Position numbers and translations under genes: made by a program. The notes beneath the pieces are model-generated. The model did no database searches. It was given only the letters and a program-made list of their open reading frames with translations, and had not been told where the DNA came from. A stretch of 64,000 bases of DNA. Origin: Salibaculum sp035270045. GTDB lineage: Bacteria; Pseudomonadota; Alphaproteobacteria; Rhodobacterales; Rhodobacteraceae. The number at the start of each line of letters is the position of its first letter. Within the stretch, counting starts at the first letter, position 1. The stretch covers positions 50,966 through 114,965 of the forward strand of contig NZ_DATFIP010000002.1 of NCBI RefSeq assembly GCF_035270045.1. Direction: 5' to 3'. Shown here piece after piece: positions 59,316 through 64,000 of the stretch.

Positions 59316-60008
59316 TCAAGCATCCAGCGCTGCGACACGTCCGACCATCCCGGCCAGGTCCGGCGTGGCGGCAATCTCGGCCCGTTCCGCGTTCAGCGGC
59401 CGCGCCGCCTCGGCGACGGCCCAGCTCATTGCAAGCACCACAAGCGGGGCCGAAAACGGTCCATGTCGACAAAGTAATCGCGCTGTTTCAGGTGAGAACA
59501 GGGGAAGCACCACCGTGACGTTCCCCATCAGAGCCCTATGGGCTTGCATTGTCAGTTTCCGAGGCACCTTTGCGTAAACGACATGCTCTTCACACATCAC
59601 ACCGGCCGCCGAAAGCCGCGCAGCAATGCTGCCGCGGCTGTCCTCTCCACGCAGATGAACCAGCGGACCGACGGGCCTTTGGGCCAATATCAGCGCCACA
59701 AGGGCCTCGGCATCGCCGCGGGCATTTCTTGTCTCGAATCTCGCCGCTCGCGCAGCCTGCGCCGTGCGGTCACCCACGCACCAGGCTGTGCGGCCGCCGC
59801 CTGACCCGGCATAGGGCACCGCGGCGGCAGAAGTCAGTATGACATCGGCGTCCGGGTCAACGGGCGCATGGTCCACCGGCGCGTAGTCGAAAAGCGGGCT
59901 GACCAGAACCCGGAACCGCGAGGCAAGCTCATCGGGCAGGGATCCCAGGAAATCCCGCGCGGCCACCTCAGGCCGGGTCAGCAAGAGTATCGGTACATCC
60001 CGTGCCAT
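59316..60008 (-). CDS. hemD: Uroporphyrinogen-III synthase
   Basis: A 230-residue cytoplasmic enzyme that closes and inverts ring D in tetrapyrrole synthesis. LLLTRPEVAARDFLGSLPDE, DADVILTSAAAVPYAG and ALVALILAQRPVGPLVHLRGE are HemD-like, in low-conserved order as is usual. I use the ATG at 60006-60008 (MARDVPILLL); an in-frame ATG five codons earlier is possible. hemC, often next to hemD, is not here. It is divergent from tsaD with 72 bases between. Confidence 0.82.
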   Translation of the reverse strand: MARDVPILLLTRPEVAARDFLGSLPDELASRFRVLVSPLFDYAPVDHAPVDPDADVILTSAAAVPYAGSGGGRTAWCVGDRTAQAARAARFETRNARGDAEALVALILAQRPVGPLVHLRGEDSRGSIAARLSAAGVMCEEHVVYAKVPRKLTMQAHRALMGNVTVVLPLFSPETARLLCRHGPFSAPLVVLAMSWAVAEAARPLNAERAEIAATPDLAGMVGRVAALDA

Positions 60009-60080
60009 GCGCCCCCCGGCCATTGTCGGATCATGTCCCGAGTGTTACCTCCGTTGTCATCCAGCGCAACCGGGCGAGCC

Positions 60081-61175
60081 ATGAATACCCCCCTGACCAT
60101 CCTGGGAATCGAAAGCAGCTGCGACGATACCGCAGCCGCCCTCGTGCGGGGATGGCCCGGGCAAGCAGACGTGCTGTCCTCCGTCGTCTCCGGCCAGGTG
60201 GATCTGCACGCGGGTTTCGGCGGAATCGTGCCCGAAATCGCCGCACGTGCCCATGCCGAGAAACTGGATATCATGGTGGAACAGTCCCTATCGAAGGCCG
60301 AACTGACCTTCGACGACCTGGACGCCATCGCCGTCACCGCCGGACCGGGGCTGATCGGAGGAGTGCTGTCCGGCGTCATGTGCGCGAAGGGGCTGGCAGC
60401 CGCGAGGGGGCTTCCACTGCTGGGTGTCAATCACCTGGCCGGACACGCGCTGACGCCTCAGCTCACCGGGGGGCTGCCCTTTCCCTACCTTATGTTGCTG
60501 GTCTCGGGTGGGCATTGTCAGTTCCTGCTGGTGCGCGATCACGAGGACTATACACGCCTCGGGGGCACGATCGACGACGCCCCGGGCGAGGCTTTCGACA
60601 AGGCCGCGCGCCTTCTGGGCCTGTGTCAGCCGGGCGGGCCCGCGATCGAGGCCGCCGCGCAGGGCGGAAACCCGGCGCGGATCGGGCTGCCCCGACCGCT
60701 TCTGGACCGGGACGATTGCAACATGTCCTTTTCCGGGCTGAAGACCGCGATACTTCGCGCCCGCGATGATCTGGCGCAGGAAAAAGGTGGATTGACGAAG
60801 CAGGACCAGGCCGATCTGGCCGCCAGCTTCCAGGCTGCTGTCGCAGATGTCCTCGTCGAGAAATCCCGACGCGCGGTCGTGACCGCCCGGCGCCTGGTCC
60901 CGTCGCTATCGCGGTTCTCTGTGGCCGGGGGCGTTGCCGCCAATCGGCGGATCCGGACCGGTCTAGAGACGGTTTGCATGGATCTGGGCCTAGGTTTCAC
61001 TGCCCCGCCCCTGGCGCTCTGCACGGACAATGCCGCCATGATCGCCTATGCGGGACTGTTGCGCCACGCTGCTGGCGAAGTCGATGACATGACCCTGGCC
61101 GCACGTCCGCGCTGGCCGCTGGACACGCGCAGCCCCGGCCTGCTGGGGAGCGGCAAGAAGGGGATCAAGGCATGA
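60081..61175 (+). CDS. tsaD: tRNA N6-adenosine threonylcarbamoyltransferase TsaD
   Basis: A 364-residue enzyme that transfers threonylcarbamoyl to A37 of ANN-reading tRNAs. GIESSCDDTAAALV (9-22) is the ASKHA phosphate loop and GVNHLAGHALTPQ has the metal His118 and His122; AVTAGPGLIGGVL and LLVSGGHCQFLLV follow. The ATG at 60081 gives MNTPLTILGI, the family start; the frame extends far upstream without matching sequence. It overlaps gpsA by 4 bases. Confidence 0.96.
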   Translation: MNTPLTILGIESSCDDTAAALVRGWPGQADVLSSVVSGQVDLHAGFGGIVPEIAARAHAEKLDIMVEQSLSKAELTFDDLDAIAVTAGPGLIGGVLSGVMCAKGLAAARGLPLLGVNHLAGHALTPQLTGGLPFPYLMLLVSGGHCQFLLVRDHEDYTRLGGTIDDAPGEAFDKAARLLGLCQPGGPAIEAAAQGGNPARIGLPRPLLDRDDCNMSFSGLKTAILRARDDLAQEKGGLTKQDQADLAASFQAAVADVLVEKSRRAVVTARRLVPSLSRFSVAGGVAANRRIRTGLETVCMDLGLGFTAPPLALCTDNAAMIAYAGLLRHAAGEVDDMTLAARPRWPLDTRSPGLLGSGKKGIKA

Positions 61176-62134
61176 AGATCGCCGTCGCCGGGGCCGGGGC
61201 CTTCGGAACCGCGCTCGCGGTGGCCCTTTCCTCACATGGTCCAGTGACGCTCTGGGCGCGGGATCCCGACCAGGCCGCGGACATGGCGCACCGGCGCGAA
61301 AACACCCATCGCCTGCCCGGCGTGGCCCTGCCGACGGATCTGACCGTTACCTCGGATCCAGCCGCGCTCGCCGAGGCTGAAACCATACTCCTCGCCGTTC
61401 CCGCGCAACGGCTTGGCGGCTGGTTGGCCGACCACAGGTCCGGGCTCACCGGCAAGCGGCTCGTGTCCTGCTGCAAGGGTATCGACCTGGAGACACTAAA
61501 GGGTCCTGCCGCCCAGATCACCGAGAGCATCCCCGATGCCACCCCGGCGGTGCTGACAGGGCCCAGCTTCGCTGCCGACATTGCCCAGCGATTGCCCACG
61601 GCACTTACACTGGCCTGCGCCGAGCCTGAAACAGGCAAGGCGCTTCAAACCATGCTCTCGACCCCGGTCCTGCGGCTCTATCGAACGACGGACGTGGTGG
61701 GCGCCGAGCTTGGCGGGGCGCTGAAGAATGTCATCGCGATTGCCTGCGGTGTCTGCATCGGGGCAGGCTACGGCGAAAGCGCCCGCGCGGCATTGATGAC
61801 CCGTGGCTTTGCCGAAATGCAGCGCCTTGGCGCGGCGCTGGGCGCACGACCGGACACGCTGGCCGGCCTCTCCGGCTTCGGCGACCTTGCGCTGACCTGC
61901 ACCTCCGAAAAATCCCGGAATTTCCGCTACGGTCTCGCCATCGGCACCGGCAACAGTTTCGATCCCAACGCGACGGTCGAGGGCGCTGCGACCGCCAGCG
62001 CGCTGATCCGACTGGCGAGGCAACTGGCGCTCGACCTGCCAATTTCCAGCGTGGTTCACCGGCTGACAATGGGCCATATGGACCCTGATGCGGCCCTCGG
62101 GGCACTTTTATCCCGTCCACTGAAGGAGGAATGA
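61172..62134 (+). CDS. gpsA: Glycerol-3-phosphate dehydrogenase [NAD(P)+]
   Basis: A 320-residue cytoplasmic enzyme that makes sn-glycerol 3-phosphate for phospholipids. The Rossmann motif is AGAGAFGTALAVAL near 6-19; GIDLETLKGPAAQ, VLTGPSFAADIAQ and GALKNVIAIACG (with the catalytic Lys) are family motifs. It overlaps tsaD by 4 bases and precedes a YciI gene by 1 base, so this may be one operon. Full length. Confidence 0.96.
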   Translation: MKIAVAGAGAFGTALAVALSSHGPVTLWARDPDQAADMAHRRENTHRLPGVALPTDLTVTSDPAALAEAETILLAVPAQRLGGWLADHRSGLTGKRLVSCCKGIDLETLKGPAAQITESIPDATPAVLTGPSFAADIAQRLPTALTLACAEPETGKALQTMLSTPVLRLYRTTDVVGAELGGALKNVIAIACGVCIGAGYGESARAALMTRGFAEMQRLGAALGARPDTLAGLSGFGDLALTCTSEKSRNFRYGLAIGTGNSFDPNATVEGAATASALIRLARQLALDLPISSVVHRLTMGHMDPDAALGALLSRPLKEE

Positions 62135-62135
62135 C

Positions 62136-62408
62136 ATGCGATATGCCCTGATCTGCCACGACAAGCCCGACCACCAAGAGGTTCGCAAGGCCAACCGCGA
62201 GGCCCATCTCGCTTATGTCGAGGACACGGGGGTGGTCGAAATGGCCGGGCCCCTGTTGTCGGAGAGCAAAGAAATGTGCGGCAGCCTCGTGATCCTGTCG
62301 GTCGGGACCCCGGCCGAGGCGCGCGCCTGGGCCGAAGCCGACCCTTATGCCCGGGCCGGGCTGTTCGAAGATGTTACAGTCATGCCCTGGAAGAAGGTGA
62401 TCGGCTGA
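62136..62408 (+). CDS. YciI-like (YCII-related) protein
   Basis: A 90-residue soluble protein with the ferredoxin-like YCII fold: MRYALICHDKPDHQEVRKANR, in part, HLAYVEDTGVVEMAGPLL and a late DPYARAGLFEDVTVMPWKKV. A His-Asp pair is a proposed active site in the family, but no reaction is agreed. It starts 1 base after gpsA with a GAAGGAGG ribosome site and overlaps the next gene by one base. Intact. Confidence 0.88.
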   Translation: MRYALICHDKPDHQEVRKANREAHLAYVEDTGVVEMAGPLLSESKEMCGSLVILSVGTPAEARAWAEADPYARAGLFEDVTVMPWKKVIG

Positions 62409-62830
62409 TGCGCTTCTGGCTGTTCAAATCGGAACCAAACACCTGGGGCTGGGCCGACCAAGTCGCCAAGGGTGACACGGGTGAGGAATGGGACGGCGTG
62501 CGCAACTATCAGGCACGCAACTTCATGCGCCAGATGTCCGTCGGGGACCGCGGCTTCTTCTATCATTCGGTCAACGAAAAACGCATCGTGGGCATCGTCG
62601 AGGTCATCGCCGAGTCGCACCCCGACAGCACCACCGACGACCCCCGATGGGACTGCGTCGACATCAAGGCGGTGAGGCCCTTCGCAAGGCCGGTCAAACT
62701 GGACCACATCAAGGCCGATCCCCGCCTGTCCGAAATGGTGCTGCTGAAAAACTCCCGCCTGTCGGTGCAGCCCGTCACCGAGAAAGAGTGGCGCATGATC
62801 TGCGCATTTGGCGAGACAGATCCCGATTGA
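62408..62830 (+). CDS. EVE-domain protein
   Basis: A 140-residue protein of the EVE (PUA-like) fold that binds modified bases or RNA. RFWLFKSEPNTWGWADQ starts the fold, EWDGVRNYQARNFMRQM and FFYHSVNEKRIVGIVEV are the signature strands, and LSVQPVTEKEWRMI ends it. Its role may be RNA or modified-DNA recognition; here it sits with tsaD, a tRNA-modification gene. It overlaps the YciI gene by one base. Confidence 0.9.
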   Translation: MRFWLFKSEPNTWGWADQVAKGDTGEEWDGVRNYQARNFMRQMSVGDRGFFYHSVNEKRIVGIVEVIAESHPDSTTDDPRWDCVDIKAVRPFARPVKLDHIKADPRLSEMVLLKNSRLSVQPVTEKEWRMICAFGETDPD

Positions 62831-63169
62831 TCGGGGGGCTTTCGTCAAGCTCTCTCTAATGGGCTTTGGGGCCAGAATTAACGCATGGGTTTGGCGACCG
62901 GCACAGACCAGCTTCGGACTTGGCGTGCATCATGCCACTTGGCACCGTACACCGGCTTCTGGCTCCAACTTTGCGCCCCACGCAAGGGAAAAGGGCCCGG
63001 GCACAGCCCAGACCCTTTCCGTCACCCGCGTGCTCCCAAAGCCACCACACGCGTATTCGAAATTGGTCCAGGCCATCCTGGCCTTGCGTCTGTTCTAACC
63101 GAGGCCGGCCGGACAAGGCAAAGGCAAAGCCTCGCGCATTCTTATCAAATGCAAAACGCTCGCCGGAAC
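62831..63169. other. Non-coding gap, no gene supported
   Basis: Between the EVE gene and the DUF2853 gene. Short open frames exist on both strands but none has a ribosome site or familiar sequence. A small inverted repeat AGGCCA-TCC-TGGCCT lies near 63070-63084. Confidence 0.5.
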
Positions 63170-63187
63170 TGGCGGGCCGGCCCGCCA
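63170..63187 (-). terminator. 18-base perfect palindrome after the DUF2853 gene
   Basis: TGGCGGGCCGGCCCGCCA can form a 7-base-pair stem with a CCGG loop. It begins 17 bases after the DUF2853 stop on the minus strand, but no T run follows, so it is a terminator-like hairpin rather than a clear one. Confidence 0.4.
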
Positions 63188-63203
63188 CTGTCGCGCGCGG
63201 GCC

Positions 63204-63545
63204 TCAGGCGTAGACCCCCTCCTTGCCGAATTGTTTGACCAGCATGTAGTAGACTACGGCGCGATACTTGTTGCGCTCGGACCGGCCATAGGTTTCGAGT
63301 ACGGAATTGATCGCCTCCATCAGCTGCGGGCCATCGGAAAGTCCTAGCTTCCTGACCAGGAAATTGTCTTTCACGGTTTCCAGCTCGCTCTGCTGAGTCG
63401 CAGCCACCGTCGAGGAATCGGCGTTGTAGATCGACGGCCCACAGCCGATGGTTACCTTTGTCAAAAGGTCCATGTCCGGGGTCATCCCGCACTTGTTGCG
63501 CAGGTCATCCGCATATTGTGCGATCAGGTCGTCACGCTTTCCCAT
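63204..63545 (-). CDS. DUF2853 family protein
   Basis: A 113-residue soluble, helical protein of the DUF2853 family, common in Rhodobacteraceae and of unknown function. MGKRDDLIAQYADDLRNKCG, in part, then LLTKVTIGCGPSIYNADSST and YGRSERNKYRAVVYYMLVKQFG are conserved. It has two Cys and no known catalytic motif. Its start lies at 63545 with the AAGGGAGAG-like TCGGGAGAGATAA leader upstream on its strand. Intact. Confidence 0.9.
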   Translation of the reverse strand: MGKRDDLIAQYADDLRNKCGMTPDMDLLTKVTIGCGPSIYNADSSTVAATQQSELETVKDNFLVRKLGLSDGPQLMEAINSVLETYGRSERNKYRAVVYYMLVKQFGKEGVYA

Positions 63546-63868
63546 TTATCTCTCCCGAATTTCTGATCGTGTCGCCGGTCACTTGTTTCATCCAAGCCCC
63601 AAAATGGTGCTGATAAAACGATAGCCGCAGTTCGCATGCGCACAAAGGGGAAAAACCACGGCCATGCGCGCATCCGCGCGCCGTCATGACCGGGGAAATC
63701 GCATCTGAGGATGCGCACGGACCCTGAAACAGGCCATCCAATGACCCCACGATGGGTCCACGGGAAAGGCCCTGGTCGGAATCGAACTGCGGCGGGACCG
63801 CAGCATCGAAAGACGCCTGAGAAAACACGCGGGTGCACGGCCCGCCTGCCGTCGCCCTGCTGCTCCCT
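63546..63868. other. Gap of 323 bases between ahcY and the DUF2853 gene
   Basis: No gene is supported. It must contain the DUF2853 promoter. I saw no riboswitch or terminator with confidence. Confidence 0.5.
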
Positions 63869-64000
63869 TCAATATCTGTAGTGTTCTGGTTTGAAGGGGC
63901 CTTCGGGTTTGACGCCGATGTAGGCGGCCTGGTCGGGGTCGAGCTTGGAGAGCTTGACGCCGATGCGGTCCAGGTGCAGGCGGGCAACCTTCTCGTCGAG
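63869..64000 (-). CDS. ahcY: S-adenosylhomocysteine hydrolase, C-terminal end
   Basis: Only the last 43 codons of this gene are in the window; it continues past the right edge. The visible end LDEKVARLHLDRIGVKLSKL, in part, then DPDQAAYIGVKPEGPFKPEHYRY in part (IGVKPEGPFKPEHYRY) is the near-universal AhcY C-terminus, with the NAD-contact Lys and Tyr residues in KPEHYRY. The enzyme splits S-adenosylhomocysteine to adenosine and homocysteine in the methyl cycle. The TGA lies at 63869-63871. Confidence 0.96.
   Translation of the reverse strand, partial: LDEKVARLHLDRIGVKLSKLDPDQAAYIGVKPEGPFKPEHYRY

Noticed and set aside
62856..63188. A 110-residue minus-strand frame after the DUF2853 gene
   Set aside because: No ribosome site and an irregular, Cys- and Trp-scattered sequence matching no family.
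1..64000. CRISPR arrays, intact insertion sequences, prophage
   Set aside because: No regular repeats, inverted-repeat-bounded transposase or phage structural genes were seen on reading.

Overview
This GC-rich window carries the chromosomal dnaA-dnaN-recF-gyrB block, a nearly complete single-flagellum gene cluster and several housekeeping operons. Gene content points to an alphaproteobacterium of the Rhodobacteraceae (Roseobacter/Rhodobacter lineage). The clues are the flagellin regulators FlaF and FlbT beside one flagellin gene, a MotE-like protein with stator genes, half-matching CtrA boxes before flagellar operons, rpsT upstream of dnaA, and a mitofilin (Mic60)-like gene between hemD and hemY. 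The genus cannot be fixed by reading alone.

Layout. 1-3.7 kb: end of a nicotinamidase gene, then a plus-strand run of a flavodoxin-like HemG, TrhO, a hemerythrin-domain protein and a class V aminotransferase. 3.7-11.9 kb: minus-strand rpsT, dnaA, dnaN, recF, a VOC protein, a LysE transporter and gyrB. 12-16.2 kb: enoyl-CoA hydratase, mutM, and ubiE-ubiB. 16.2-46.8 kb: flagellar cluster. 46.8-49.4 kb: FkbM methyltransferase, DUF6165-like protein and a TPR-glycosyltransferase-like protein, upstream of and in line with motB. 49.6-55.3 kb: msrB-msrA, a Ynj-type ABC importer with a CDP-alcohol phosphatidyltransferase, and a c-type cytochrome. 55.3-56.4 kb: a broken integrase beside tRNA-Thr(CGT). 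56.4-60 kb: hemY, mic60-like, hemD. 60-62.8 kb: tsaD, gpsA, a YciI protein, an EVE-domain protein. 63.2-64 kb: a DUF2853 protein and the end of ahcY.

Flagellar logic. The cluster supplies export (FlhA, FlhB, FliP, FliQ, FliR, FliI, FliH-like, FliJ-like), rod and rings (FlgB, C, F, G, H, I, A, FliE, FliF), hook and junction (FlgD, FlgE, FliK, FlgK, FlgL), filament (FliC, FlaF, FlbT), stator (MotA, MotB, MotE-like), two FliL proteins and FliN. The rotor genes fliG and fliM are not at their usual places and were not seen in the window. TTAA-N7-TTAA-like boxes lie in the promoter gaps of most of these operons, so CtrA control is the leading hypothesis. 

The least explained items are a 726-residue secreted repeat protein coupled to motA, the sugar/methyl-transfer trio beside motB, and the ynj operon. 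No CRISPR array, intact insertion sequence or prophage was seen.
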